DNA of 29,325 bases from a virus: the IMG/VR virus record IMGVR_UViG_3300043434_000013, positions 1-29,325 of that record. One strand, written 5' to 3'. Each line of letters starts with the position of its first letter. Positions within the stretch are counted from its first letter, which is position 1. Below are positions 9,177 through 17,063 of this stretch, piece by piece. A model generated the notes under the pieces. It saw nothing but the letters and a program-made list of their open reading frames with translations, was not told where the DNA came from and made no database searches. Position numbers and translations under genes: made by a program.

Positions 9177-10465
9177 ACTGGCAAAACATTACGCGCCTTT
9201 GAATCCACGGCGATGTTCTTTTTACCCATGGACTTCTTTCGTTTGTTTTGAATCTGATCGACCATAGCGTAGAGGCGTTTTGCACCAGCCTCGGTAGACC
9301 CATTACCTAACTCAGATACAGCGCGGGCGGGAACTACGAACTCACCATCAGCCAGACGAGCCGGCTGCTTACCAGCAATCGTTGCAGGGATATCGTCACT
9401 TACCCCATCACCCGGACCACGGGTCAAGTTGCCACCATCGGAATAATGTCCGAGATCAGAAATCCCACCCCCAGCAAAATGCGCCAAAGGTTCACCGGTC
9501 AGAGGGTTGGTCGCCGGTTCATAACTTGCTGCAGCCTGCTGTGCGCTAGTCGGCATTTGCGACGGCGCTGAATAGAAACTCAACTTCTGCTGACTCGTAG
9601 GATAAGCATCCTGCCCCATGAAATTAGTCTGGGCTGGACCCGACTGCATCATGTTTGAATTAGGATTCAATGTGGCGATACCACCGTCCGCATAGCCCGT
9701 ACGAATATACGTAGGTTGAGAAGGCTGGAACCTGCGAGGGTCAAACTTGTAATAGGAAAGAGGGTTCCATCCTTGGTTTGGCGGGGTAGCCTGTGTAGGA
9801 CCTGAATTTCCACCAAGATAACTACCAAGCATTGACCCAGCGCCGATGGTCATCAGTGGGTTTTGCCCAAAGAATGTACCCGCATAAGAAGGAGCAGCGG
9901 CTCCACTGAATAAACCACCAGCCTGTGGAAGAGCCGCGGTCCCCATGCCTGAACCAGCGCCAACCGCGCCAGTATTAGCAGCGGTTACTAAGCCATTAGT
10001 AACACCAACACCCGCATTAGCTGGGACAGCCCCAGCCAAATTACCACCCATAGCATTAATTACGCTACCCGGAGCAATCCCCCCGGTTCCGCTCGTAGCG
10101 ATTGTAGGTGCCGCATTAGCCGCCTGAGTAGCTAGATTAGTAGCCCCCTGCCCAACCAAAGAACTTGAACCTGAAGCAACAGGAGTAGTTACCGCGCCAG
10201 TAGCCGCGCCGGGAGCAGCGCCAGCAGCAGAACCGCCCATAGCTCCAACAGCAGAACCCAGACCACCTGTAATACCACCACCAAGAGCTCCGAATAGAGC
10301 TCCCTTACCCACATCCCCACCTGTAATAGCGGAGCCTAGAGCACCCAGACCTGCGCCACCGATCGCACCTGCACCGATCGCACCGACCGCGCTGGCAACA
10401 CCAGCGGTAGCACCTAATGCAGTAGCGCCGGCACCAATAGCACCTGCAAGAGCAACGAAACTCAT
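9173..10465 (-). CDS. Glycine-zipper internal virion protein, 430 aa
   Basis: The first 85 residues are almost entirely Gly, Ala, Val, Ile and Leu in alternating small/hydrophobic arrays (AIGAGATALGATAGVASAV), a glycine-zipper pattern able to form membrane helices. The middle is a Ser/Thr/Ala/Pro linker. Three short Gly-Gly tags follow: YADGGIATL from 258, HFAGGGIS from 329 and HYSDGG from 340. The C-terminal 90 residues contain SDDIPATI, LADGEFVVPARAVSELGNGS and AGAKRLYAMVDQI, a domain I recognise as recurrent but uncharacterised in aquatic phages. A very basic tail (KRKKSMGKK) follows. This suggests a membrane-inserting DNA-ejection protein like the small internal proteins of T7-like and P22-like phages, but that is inference. 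It overlaps both neighbours by 4 bases (ATGA). Confidence 0.8.
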   Translation of the reverse strand: MSFVALAGAIGAGATALGATAGVASAVGAIGAGAIGGAGLGALGSAITGGDVGKGALFGALGGGITGGLGSAVGAMGGSAAGAAPGAATGAVTTPVASGSSSLVGQGATNLATQAANAAPTIATSGTGGIAPGSVINAMGGNLAGAVPANAGVGVTNGLVTAANTGAVGAGSGMGTAALPQAGGLFSGAAAPSYAGTFFGQNPLMTIGAGSMLGSYLGGNSGPTQATPPNQGWNPLSYYKFDPRRFQPSQPTYIRTGYADGGIATLNPNSNMMQSGPAQTNFMGQDAYPTSQQKLSFYSAPSQMPTSAQQAAASYEPATNPLTGEPLAHFAGGGISDLGHYSDGGNLTRGPGDGVSDDIPATIAGKQPARLADGEFVVPARAVSELGNGSTEAGAKRLYAMVDQIQNKRKKSMGKKNIAVDSKARNVLPV

Positions 10466-11268
10466 GATGGATTCTCCAAGAAGCGTATAGCTTCAATGCT
10501 TACCTTACGCGCAAGTCTATAACATACGGTAACTTCTTGCCCCTTACTTATGGGGCGAATAGCAAACGCGTCGATACCACGGTCGCTTACTCTAAATTCG
10601 CAGTTTGGACGAGCACTATGATTAGTGAACCGACCTATCGGAGTGCGGAGAGTACCCAGTCGAGTAGCACCAATGCGGTCGCCTACTTCAAAGTCCTTAT
10701 TAGCAAAGACACCCATGCCCTCTAATGAGGACGGGCAAATCTGTACATTGTCAGCATCTTCCGGCAAAGCTGCGGTTAGCGTACGGGGATTCTCAGAAAT
10801 GGCGCGAGCCCACTTCTCATTCATGTTGTACTCAAGAAGGACCCGGTTGTAATCTTCGCGGTCGTATTCTTCCTGAGATTCACAGACTAGGGCTTCTTCA
10901 ATAGCGCCAAGATCCTTGAGCGCACAGGCATGCACCGTAACCCATTCAACATCGTCGTGCGCGTAAACCGCTCTCCGGGTACCCGGCTTTGTGACAAATA
11001 CTGCCGGAGCCACAACTTCTGTCTTAACACCGTTTTCATCCACTACTGTGCAATGGCCCTTGAGGGCGATCGTAATGTGTTCCGTCTTATGCACCTTGGT
11101 CATGATGGCTGTATCTTTATCAACGAAGATACGCCGACCGTATAGATCGGGAGTGTAGTAATGCTCAACGGGTGGATCTACTTGATCGACTTCTCCAGCA
11201 GCTATGGCATCGGCCAAGCTAGCCTTGAACTGATCTAATGTAACCCTAGGTTTTTCAACGGCTTTCAT
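10462..11268 (-). CDS. Cupin-SET domain fusion protein (putative protein lysine methyltransferase), 268 aa
   Basis: Residues about 39-115 resemble a cupin barrel: KVHKTEHITIALKGHCTV (H60, H64, G71) corresponds to cupin motif 1, and KPGTRRAVYAHDDVEW (H104) to motif 2. A linker with acidic helices follows (EEYDREDYNRVLLEYN). Residues about 178-252 resemble a compact SET domain: GMGVFA at 184-189 (SAM-binding GxG), GRFTNHS with N217-H218-S219, PNC at 221-223 and the closing EVTVCY at 245-250. SET proteins transfer methyl groups from S-adenosylmethionine to lysine. The segment between GxG and NHS is only about 30 residues, shorter than in most SET enzymes, so activity is uncertain. It sits at the head of the ejection-protein cluster and overlaps the 430-aa protein by 4 bases. 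Possible targets are virion or host proteins. Confidence 0.8.
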   Translation of the reverse strand: MKAVEKPRVTLDQFKASLADAIAAGEVDQVDPPVEHYYTPDLYGRRIFVDKDTAIMTKVHKTEHITIALKGHCTVVDENGVKTEVVAPAVFVTKPGTRRAVYAHDDVEWVTVHACALKDLGAIEEALVCESQEEYDREDYNRVLLEYNMNEKWARAISENPRTLTAALPEDADNVQICPSSLEGMGVFANKDFEVGDRIGATRLGTLRTPIGRFTNHSARPNCEFRVSDRGIDAFAIRPISKGQEVTVCYRLARKVSIEAIRFLENPS

Positions 11269-11293
11269 ACGCGGATGCTACCATTATTAAGCG

Positions 11294-11584
11294 TTATACG
11301 GTAGTTCCCGTAGCATCGACCCAATTCTGCCCATACCACCATATCGGTATCCCCAGCGTAGTATCAAAGTAAAACAAACCATCGGCTAACCCGACCGTAG
11401 GCCTGTCCACCGTAGGTCCAGAATAAGGTAGCGTAGATCCCAGCGTGAAGTTATCAATCTGGGCAAAGTACAATCTAAGTACGTTGAGTAACTGATCTAT
11501 ATACAGCTGACTGTACCCAACTGGAGCGATCGGTAAGTTAGGCGCTATCGTATGCCTAATTGGTGTGTTCTTAGGTGCGGCCAT
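11294..11584 (-). CDS. Conserved small phage structural protein, 96 aa
   Basis: The sequence reads like a widespread but uncharacterised phage protein. It has an N-terminal NTPIRHTIAPNLPIAP stretch, then an amphipathic helix YIDQLLNVLRLYFAQIDN. The C-terminal half resembles fibre-type GLFYFDTTLGIPIWWYGQNWVD segments, a short beta-hairpin motif seen repeatedly in fibre and tip proteins. There is no enzyme motif or membrane segment. It begins two bases after the end of the 783-aa nozzle-like gene, which suggests co-translation and a structural job near the tail. The function is unknown. Confidence 0.75.
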   Translation of the reverse strand: MAAPKNTPIRHTIAPNLPIAPVGYSQLYIDQLLNVLRLYFAQIDNFTLGSTLPYSGPTVDRPTVGLADGLFYFDTTLGIPIWWYGQNWVDATGTTV

Positions 11585-11586
11585 AA

Positions 11587-13938
11587 TTACCTTCTACCAT
11601 CCGGTCTGATATCGATACGGGGGCTACCCAGCTGCCAAGCAACACCAAGATCAGTAGATTCAATACGGAAGCTCATTTGGCGACCGCGAAGTCGGGTGTA
11701 CACCTGACCATCAAACTGTTGGACCGTATATTGAGGGATATGCAGATAATCTTGGTAGCTTTGCACTTTAGGTACGTCTGCCGTTCCGTAAGGTGTACCT
11801 GAATTCTGACGGGGTTTAACCGTCATGGTAACCGAAGGCATGTTCACGGAAGACCCGTTGAAGTTGATGTCTGGGAGGATACGCCAGACAAACCCGAAGT
11901 TATGCCCATCTCCGATGTCGAAATCAGAAGATTGAACGTAAGCCGTGATCGGTGCCGTAACTGACGTAGCATTATCGTCATTACCGTCCTCATGATAGAG
12001 AAGCCGGCCATTGTAGTCCGCAGCAATCGGGTAAGGCTGTGTGCCAGTCTGCAGCCATGCAGACCTATTCATGGTCCCGTAATACCAATTCCGATCGAGG
12101 TAGTTATAGACCACGTACCGGTCTACGATCGTGCCGCCACCACCCAGACTGACGTAGAACCACCAGACTTCATTGAATGCGTTGTTGGTACCACATACGA
12201 CCTGATAAGCCTGATCGATGTTGATATCTTCAAAGATGTATTGGCGCAGAGCGCAAGGAAGCACCTCCACGCGGCCAGAGTACATGTAGAACCGATCGCG
12301 TCCCATCCAGTATGTTACGTTGTTAACCGTAATCATGGAGTTGGGGGACATGACGGAGATATTGTCCATGATGATCTGGAATCCCCAGACATACGGAGCA
12401 CCAACATATTGCATCGAGTAGAGACAGGAATCGGTCCAAACTAGGATTTCCTGACGAGTCGTCTGGGCTCCCATGATGTACGAGCCATTGGTGAGCTGAT
12501 ATTCACCGGACTGATTCGTAATCTGCGGAATCCATTGCAGCGGGTTAGCCTGATCTGACCACCGTACCAAGAGTGGGTTGAAAGCGGTATTGGGATCACC
12601 CGGAACATAATTGTTTGCGCCAAAGGCGATCACAAACTCTTGAATAGATGACGCGATGACTTGGTACGTAGCAACGGGAGCGAAAGCCCCAGCGTAGGAA
12701 AAATAGTACGTGCCTGAGCTTGCCAGCGTCGTTGTAGCCGCGACCAGCGTCGTAGCATCGACAATCGGAACCGTCGTAGACCCAGTAACATAAGAAGGAC
12801 TGACGATCGTATTAGCCGGGATACCTGACCCTGTGATGTACATATAGGGGAAAATGTACGGCGCGTTTGCGCTAGTCACAGTGATTGAGGTCACACCCAA
12901 TAAGAACGTAGTGCCATCTGATATTGATGTAGTCGCGTTAGCTACCGAAGATACGGCCTCGGCGCGAGTAGCGATTGTCAGAGCATCCTGCCAATAAAAG
13001 ATAGGACCATCACGTGGAGCCAACAAAAGATTGGCACCGAAGTTATCGCTAGACCACAGTCTCAGCTGCTGCCCGATACCGGAAGAATAAGCCGTACCCC
13101 AGCCGTGAGCCCAAGGATCTAAAGCCGAGCCAGCGTTCCAAGGACCAGCACCCCAGCCCGTACCAATCGTGAATACGGCCTTACCATTTGGGTAAAGATA
13201 TTCAATGGTGACAGTGCCACCACCATTCGCCGCTGAAGTAGCCGGCGTGGGAGAAAGAATTGTGTACTGGGACGAAGACCCTACAGATGCAACGGTGTAC
13301 TCACCGCTAAGGGTAATACCACCAACAGCCGTAGCCCCTGAAATGATGACGTAATCACCCGCATTCGGGTTGTAGTCCGTGTCCGTAACGATGACGTTGT
13401 AACCTTGTACGGCGGTGCCGTTAGGATGCGTAGCCGCCGTAGTCCCGTTATACCCACGGGTTACTCCCGTCAAAGTGTTGCCTGACACACCGGAATAAGC
13501 GATCTGCTCCGAACCGATCAGAGCGACACCACCATACGTTACAAAAGACGCCCCAGAATTTACTGTGATTGAGGTAACCGTAGCATTGATATCCCCAAAC
13601 AGAGTCGAATAGGAAGTGTCGAAGGGATCGGTAAGAACATCCGTCTGGTATACAGGGGTGATGTCGTTGTAACTACCACCGTAATAAATGTAGTACTTTA
13701 CGTTCGTACCTACACCGATATAAGTCGCGCCCGCGCCCAAGTCCCCATCCAGCCAAACCCAGATGTCTCGACAAACCCCTTCGAACGTATCAGGAGACAA
13801 CTGCTGCCAGCCGCCAATTTTTTCTGGAAAACCAGAGCGGAAACGGATCTTATCCCCGTCGTACCAACCCCCTTCGTTCGAGTAGTCAGTACCTTCTCGG
13901 TTAAGGCCCGGTCTGAATTGAAGCTTCTGTAAAGGCAC
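11587..13938 (-). CDS. Tail nozzle / DNA-stabilisation-like structural protein, 783 aa, GTG start
   Basis: The N-terminus (LQFRPGLNREGTDYSNEGG, then WYDGDKIRFRSGFPEKIGGW) is a hallmark of a large structural protein found in many podovirus-like genomes downstream of the adaptors. By analogy it occupies the tail hub/nozzle position of P22 gp10 or the T7 gp12-like tubular protein B. It is beta-rich throughout. Residues 117-180 hold a small inserted beta domain ending RGYNGTTAATH that also occurs in the 310-aa adaptor. Residues about 340-425 look like another beta insertion. The 430-780 region carries LVRWSDQANPLQW, EILVWTDSCLYSMQY and YWMGRDRFYMYSG, typical of the family core. The start codon is GTG, supported by AAGGAG six bases upstream. 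An ATG-only caller would truncate the protein. Confidence 0.8.
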   Translation of the reverse strand: MPLQKLQFRPGLNREGTDYSNEGGWYDGDKIRFRSGFPEKIGGWQQLSPDTFEGVCRDIWVWLDGDLGAGATYIGVGTNVKYYIYYGGSYNDITPVYQTDVLTDPFDTSYSTLFGDINATVTSITVNSGASFVTYGGVALIGSEQIAYSGVSGNTLTGVTRGYNGTTAATHPNGTAVQGYNVIVTDTDYNPNAGDYVIISGATAVGGITLSGEYTVASVGSSSQYTILSPTPATSAANGGGTVTIEYLYPNGKAVFTIGTGWGAGPWNAGSALDPWAHGWGTAYSSGIGQQLRLWSSDNFGANLLLAPRDGPIFYWQDALTIATRAEAVSSVANATTSISDGTTFLLGVTSITVTSANAPYIFPYMYITGSGIPANTIVSPSYVTGSTTVPIVDATTLVAATTTLASSGTYYFSYAGAFAPVATYQVIASSIQEFVIAFGANNYVPGDPNTAFNPLLVRWSDQANPLQWIPQITNQSGEYQLTNGSYIMGAQTTRQEILVWTDSCLYSMQYVGAPYVWGFQIIMDNISVMSPNSMITVNNVTYWMGRDRFYMYSGRVEVLPCALRQYIFEDINIDQAYQVVCGTNNAFNEVWWFYVSLGGGGTIVDRYVVYNYLDRNWYYGTMNRSAWLQTGTQPYPIAADYNGRLLYHEDGNDDNATSVTAPITAYVQSSDFDIGDGHNFGFVWRILPDINFNGSSVNMPSVTMTVKPRQNSGTPYGTADVPKVQSYQDYLHIPQYTVQQFDGQVYTRLRGRQMSFRIESTDLGVAWQLGSPRIDIRPDGRR

Positions 13939-13948
13939 GATGATCTCC

Positions 13949-14374
13949 TTATGGGAGTTTTGCTATCTGAAAGTGCATGCCGTCAGGACGAGACCATTTA
14001 CCACCCCAGTCAAACCCGGCGTCGGTAAAGCACTTCACAAGTTCAGGACTCATCGTAGGAGTCTTACCAAACCCATTCCATGCGGCATTAAAGTCGATAG
14101 CCAGACCCCACGAATGCAGGGACATAGAAGTAGCACCGCGCTTCTTACGGATGTTGAAACAGCCATCCCAAGTCTTGACCTGCGCGGCAAGGCCACGTTC
14201 GTTGACGTTCTTAAACGCCTTCTCAAGCAGTGGTTTTAAGTCTTTGTTGCAGTAGACTTTCTTGGGTATAGCCCCATGCTCACAGCATTCAGGAACATCC
14301 CACACAACCATGAACTTACCTTCATTGGTCGAAGGATCGCCGTACCTAGCAAAACACTGTTGAGAAGTAACCAT
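13949..14374 (-). CDS. M15-family (VanY/L-alanyl-D-glutamate) peptidase endolysin, 141 aa
   Basis: The zinc-peptidase signature is clear: SLHSWGLAIDFN gives H87 and D94 in the SxHxxGxAxD pattern, and PDGMHFQ near the C-terminus gives H134. In the family these bind zinc and cleave peptide bonds in peptidoglycan stems. The length matches single-domain phage M15 endolysins. No signal peptide is visible, so a holin is probably needed for release. Six cysteines are present (positions 7, 30, 31, 42, 72, 115), which is unusual for a cytoplasmic phage enzyme of this size. It begins one base after the stop of the collar-domain fibre and lies just upstream of the nozzle-like gene. The holin-like gene at 16390-16563 is the nearest candidate partner. 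Confidence 0.88.
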   Translation of the reverse strand: MVTSQQCFARYGDPSTNEGKFMVVWDVPECCEHGAIPKKVYCNKDLKPLLEKAFKNVNERGLAAQVKTWDGCFNIRKKRGATSMSLHSWGLAIDFNAAWNGFGKTPTMSPELVKCFTDAGFDWGGKWSRPDGMHFQIAKLP

Positions 14375-14375
14375 G

Positions 14376-15113
14376 TTAGTACTTAATCATGTAAACAACC
14401 CCAGTAATGAGGTCCGGTATATTAGGTAGATTAAACGTAGTGGAGCCGTCGCCAGAACCAAATACGGTACCGATCAGAGCAAATAGATCAGCGTATGTAC
14501 CACGAGATACCGCTTGCCCAGCGCATTGCAAAAATCCACCCGGAACCGGAGTCGCCGGATAAGCCATAATGCACCCGACCGGAACAATGTTTGTAGCCCC
14601 TGTAACGGTAAGATCCCCACCTACACTTACATTACCGGACGTACCTAACTGACCCCCAATCAGGACATTACCGTCTACGCCTAGGTTGCCCTGCATTACG
14701 GAATCGCCATAAGACGCGGTAGGACCCGACAGAAAATCTGTACCATCACAGTACATGAGTACTGAGAATCCATTTGGTACAGTGACCGTAGCGCCAGATA
14801 CACCACCTACAGTGATATCGAAACCACCAGCAGTTTCATTGGATACCAAATACAGCTTATTAGCTAAGGGCGCGATGATCTGGTAGGTAGCTGACAAAGA
14901 TCCGGTGGCTACAATCACCATATTACGGGCCTCATCTAAGGCTCCGTTAAGATCCGTCAAAGTGTAGTCGGCATTAATCATCGTGATGGTTTGCACCCCG
15001 GTGATAGCCTGTTCTGTAAGTTCCCAGTTTGTATTCGTCGTGGTGCCCCACACACCAGACTGATCGCCATTAGCGATCTGATTAAACTTTAAGCTCGTCG
15101 TATACGTAGTCAT
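14376..15113 (-). CDS. Tail fibre protein with C-terminal phage tail collar domain, 245 aa
   Basis: The N-terminal TTSLKFNQIANGDQSGVWG followed by TNTNWELTEQAITG is a common opening of short fibre proteins in marine and freshwater phages. A beta-rich middle with triplet-like repeats follows (GNLGVDGNVLIGGQLGTSG, NVSVGGDLTVTG). The last 65 residues match the tail collar domain (PF07484): GCIMAYPATPVPGGFLQCAG, then SRGTYADLFALIGTVFG, GDGSTTFNLPN and final VYMIKY. Such proteins form trimeric tips that contact the host receptor. It is preceded by AGGTGA near its ATG and follows the 20-residue repeat protein by a few bases. Confidence 0.88.
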   Translation of the reverse strand: MTTYTTSLKFNQIANGDQSGVWGTTTNTNWELTEQAITGVQTITMINADYTLTDLNGALDEARNMVIVATGSLSATYQIIAPLANKLYLVSNETAGGFDITVGGVSGATVTVPNGFSVLMYCDGTDFLSGPTASYGDSVMQGNLGVDGNVLIGGQLGTSGNVSVGGDLTVTGATNIVPVGCIMAYPATPVPGGFLQCAGQAVSRGTYADLFALIGTVFGSGDGSTTFNLPNIPDLITGVVYMIKY

Positions 15114-15120
15114 GTGTCAC

Positions 15121-16335
15121 CTAGTTATTAATGATGTCCTTCCAACCGGGAGTGACGACCGTCGTACCGCCAGTGAACCCACTGAATGGGACATCGCCAA
15201 AAGGTGCTCCACCAAGCATAAGCTTACTGGAAGTTGTAGTCGATATGTCAGTGTTAATCAGGTTCCAGTTAGAGGCCTGAGTATCATCCACGTTAGCCCA
15301 TGCAGGGACAACAATCTGCTGACCGCCAGAATACCCGCTGAACGGAATATCACCAAACGGAGCGCCGCCTAACATCAGGGCGCTATTACCGAAGTTGTAG
15401 ATATCCGTATTGATCGGAGTCCAGCCTACTGACACCGGATAGTGGAAGTAGACAATCGTATCTGTCAGAGTAATCGATTCAGATCGAGATACGTTGAATC
15501 CGGCCTTACCAGACTCAGAAGACCCAGCGCCTAACGCCTCCGTTATGGATACAGAGTACCCAATGCTGATTGAGCTTAGATCCTTGTAATCAACACTCTC
15601 CGTAATTGAAGCTGAGAAGTCCCCAGTTACAGCCGAAGAATCATCAACCCCTACACCTTCGATAACATCAAAGAAATATCCTTGGGTTACTGTATAGGCA
15701 TCACCTAGTGAGGAGTTCTCGGCTATCGCCGTAGAGAAATCGGCGACGATAACTTCGATCGCCATCTCATCGATGGACTCAGAAATAGACGCGGAGAATG
15801 CAGCTGCTATAGATCTAAGATCAACGACACCTATGCTTTCAGTTATAGACGCAACGAACCCAGCCGTGATGGTATAGGCATCGGCTACCGTGGTTCCTTC
15901 GGTCGCACTTACATTGTATGTAGATGTTTGGGTGCTAGAGTCCCCAGCGGCTAAATTCTCTGTCTGGGTAGCTGCAAAAGCCGCATCGATTGATTCAGCA
16001 TCAGCGGATGTAACCCCTTCGGAAATAGACTTAGGGAAGTTAGCCGAAGCAGATCGAACGTCATCAAGGATCAACCCTTCAGAAAGGCTAACTATGAAGG
16101 CGGTACCAATAGTCGAAAGATCAGCAACGCTAAGGTTTTCTGTCCTAGATGCGGCAAATGCGGCAGTTAAAGACCGTATATCCCCAGAGGTAATACCTTC
16201 AGAGATTGATCGGGTTGAAGCCGTATTAGCAGTAGCTGAGTCACCTGAGCTCAGATTTTCTACGAGCGAGAAAATGTACTGAGCGTTCGCCAGCGAAGAA
16301 ATGGGGGCCTGAGAAAACGCAGCGAAGCCAAACAT
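15121..16335 (-). CDS. Repeat-rich fibre-like protein: 14 x 20-residue repeats plus two 42-residue C-terminal repeats, 404 aa
   Basis: No enzymatic domain is visible. After a 22-residue leader (MFGFAAFSQAPISSLANAQ...) the protein consists of fourteen consecutive 20-residue units (residues 23-302). Each starts near [ST]-x-[ST]-E-[GNS], with D usually at position 10 and an aromatic residue at position 18. Residues 305-346 and 357-398 are two copies of a second repeat built around LMLGGAPFGD[IV]PFSG and ending with VxPxW. The composition is rich in Ser, Ala and Thr with very few Lys or Arg. A constant 20-residue period fits a beta-solenoid or fibrous shaft (inference). The gene follows a 54-base gap containing a small hairpin, and an AAGGG Shine-Dalgarno-like sequence sits 7 bases before the ATG. 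It lies beside collar-domain fibres, so a fibre shaft or adhesin is the best guess. Confidence 0.8.
   Translation of the reverse strand: MFGFAAFSQAPISSLANAQYIFSLVENLSSGDSATANTASTRSISEGITSGDIRSLTAAFAASRTENLSVADLSTIGTAFIVSLSEGLILDDVRSASANFPKSISEGVTSADAESIDAAFAATQTENLAAGDSSTQTSTYNVSATEGTTVADAYTITAGFVASITESIGVVDLRSIAAAFSASISESIDEMAIEVIVADFSTAIAENSSLGDAYTVTQGYFFDVIEGVGVDDSSAVTGDFSASITESVDYKDLSSISIGYSVSITEALGAGSSESGKAGFNVSRSESITLTDTIVYFHYPVSVGWTPINTDIYNFGNSALMLGGAPFGDIPFSGYSGGQQIVVPAWANVDDTQASNWNLINTDISTTTSSKLMLGGAPFGDVPFSGFTGGTTVVTPGWKDIINN
15142..15423 (-). repeat. Two copies of a 42-residue coding repeat (LMLGGAPFGDxPFSG)
   Basis: Residues 305-346 and 357-398 of the 404-aa protein align without gaps: W-x-x-INTDI, then LMLGGAPFGD[IV]PFSG[YF], and VxPxW at the end, with a 52-residue spacing. 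The N-terminal leader FGFAAFSQAPISS loosely resembles the FGDxPFSG core. Confidence 0.85.
15430..16269 (-). repeat. Fourteen tandem 60-bp coding repeats (20-residue units)
   Basis: The units begin SLVEN, SISEG, SRTEN, SLSEG, SISEG, TQTEN, SATEG, SITES, SISES, AIAEN, DVIEG, SITES, SITEA and SRSES. All are 20 residues long with no insertion or deletion. Glu at unit position 4 is invariant in all fourteen. Position 10 is Asp in most. The nucleotide repeats are diverged, so this is old or selected protein periodicity rather than recent slippage. Units 9 and 13 lack the Asp. Confidence 0.88.
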
Positions 16336-16353
16336 TTTTTAACCCTTCGGCCC

Positions 16354-16369
16354 CCATTGAAGACAATGG
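16354..16369 (-). other. Small intergenic hairpin between holin-like gene and repeat protein
   Basis: CCATTG and CAATGG form a perfect 6-bp stem with a 4-base loop inside the 54-base gap 16336-16389. There is no T-run after it on the minus strand, so it is not a standard terminator. A TACAAT hexamer lies just upstream on the minus strand but has no matching -35. The role is unknown; it may be an RNA end or translation-control element. Confidence 0.35.
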
Positions 16370-16389
16370 CTAATTGTAACCGACTACAG

Positions 16390-16563
16390 TTAGCCCTTCT
16401 TGATGACGTTTATAAGCCCGAACACAGATGCACCTGTGGTGGCGATCTGTAAAGCCAGCTCTGGTTCGATGCGAACACCCGCAGCAGAGACCACAACAGT
16501 GATCCCCTGCCACGTAGATGCTTCGCTCAGACGTTCAATAACCCATTTGAATAAAGCGGCCAT
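16390..16563 (-). CDS. Small membrane protein, candidate holin, 57 aa
   Basis: The start is the ATG at 16563 overlapping the upstream TAA (TAATG). A GTG 12 bases further upstream would extend it but lies inside the preceding gene. The sequence MAALFKWVIERLSEASTWQG is followed by two short hydrophobic stretches (ITVVVSAAGVRI and ALQIATTGASVFGLINVI) and a KKG tail. This layout and the RLSEASTWQG motif occur in small phage proteins often found near lysis genes. It would act in the inner membrane to control endolysin release. The M15 endolysin is two genes downstream. The hydrophobic segments are short, so the holin function is provisional. Confidence 0.7.
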   Translation of the reverse strand: MAALFKWVIERLSEASTWQGITVVVSAAGVRIEPELALQIATTGASVFGLINVIKKG

Positions 16564-17063
16564 TAGCTGCTCCACTGTTCAGTAGGAAGCTGGGGCCATA
16601 CCGTAACCGGAGTGGTCGGTGGGTATACCGCGATTTCACGAACTGCTGAACGATAGGCCAAGAACGCGTCCTGATTCATCAGATACGGGTTAGAGTACTT
16701 GGGATCAGCAATGTCCACTGTAGCAGCCCAATCAGTCTGTTGGAGTAGTGAAACAGCCTGAGCTTTATTTTGAGCTTGAATTTCTTCCGGGGTAGGAGCC
16801 GGAGGAGGCGGCGGGTTAGCCGCTGCGGTCCATGCAGCGGTAGCATTATTAGCCCACGGTGGGAGCACTGAAATATCTTGGTTGGGAGATCCGTCTTTGA
16901 ACTCAATCCAACCGTAATAAGTTACATCGTCTATATCAAACGGAGCGTCATCGTTCCATTGGAGAGCATGTACATTGGCCGGAGTTCCGGTCCAAATAAG
17001 ATCAATGTAGCAAACCCCGTCTTCGCAGACGGTGCCGTCAGAAGGAATAATAGAAAGTTTCAT
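16563..17063 (-). CDS. Tail assembly chaperone-like protein (Phage_tail_APC type), 166 aa
   Basis: The N-terminal half (VHALQWNDD, then YYGWIEFKDGSPNQDI) resembles the QW-x-G/IEF-x-DG-x-PN module of short phage tail proteins. A run of Pro (NPPPPPAPTPEE) separates it from a helical C-terminal region: KAQAVSLLQQTDWAATVDIA, FLAYRSAVREIAVYPPTTPV and WPQLPTEQW. This matches the pattern of the Phage_tail_APC family (PF16778), with LL-x-x-TDW, YR-x-x-(L/V)R-x-IAV and a terminal W-P-x-x-P-x-x-x-W. Its role would be folding or attaching fibre proteins. It overlaps the upstream gene by 4 bases (ATGA) and the downstream one as TAATG. Confidence 0.78.
   Translation of the reverse strand: MKLSIIPSDGTVCEDGVCYIDLIWTGTPANVHALQWNDDAPFDIDDVTYYGWIEFKDGSPNQDISVLPPWANNATAAWTAAANPPPPPAPTPEEIQAQNKAQAVSLLQQTDWAATVDIADPKYSNPYLMNQDAFLAYRSAVREIAVYPPTTPVTVWPQLPTEQWSS

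Noticed and set aside
15430-16269. A regular 60-base periodic array that could suggest CRISPR or tandem-repeat DNA
   Set aside because: The units are diverged in DNA, have no spacers and are fully coding with constant 20-residue phase.
16371-16389. Possible promoter with a TACAAT -10 box before the repeat protein
   Set aside because: No -35 like TTGACA is found at 16-18 bases and there is no extended -10 TG, so the hexamer alone is weak evidence.
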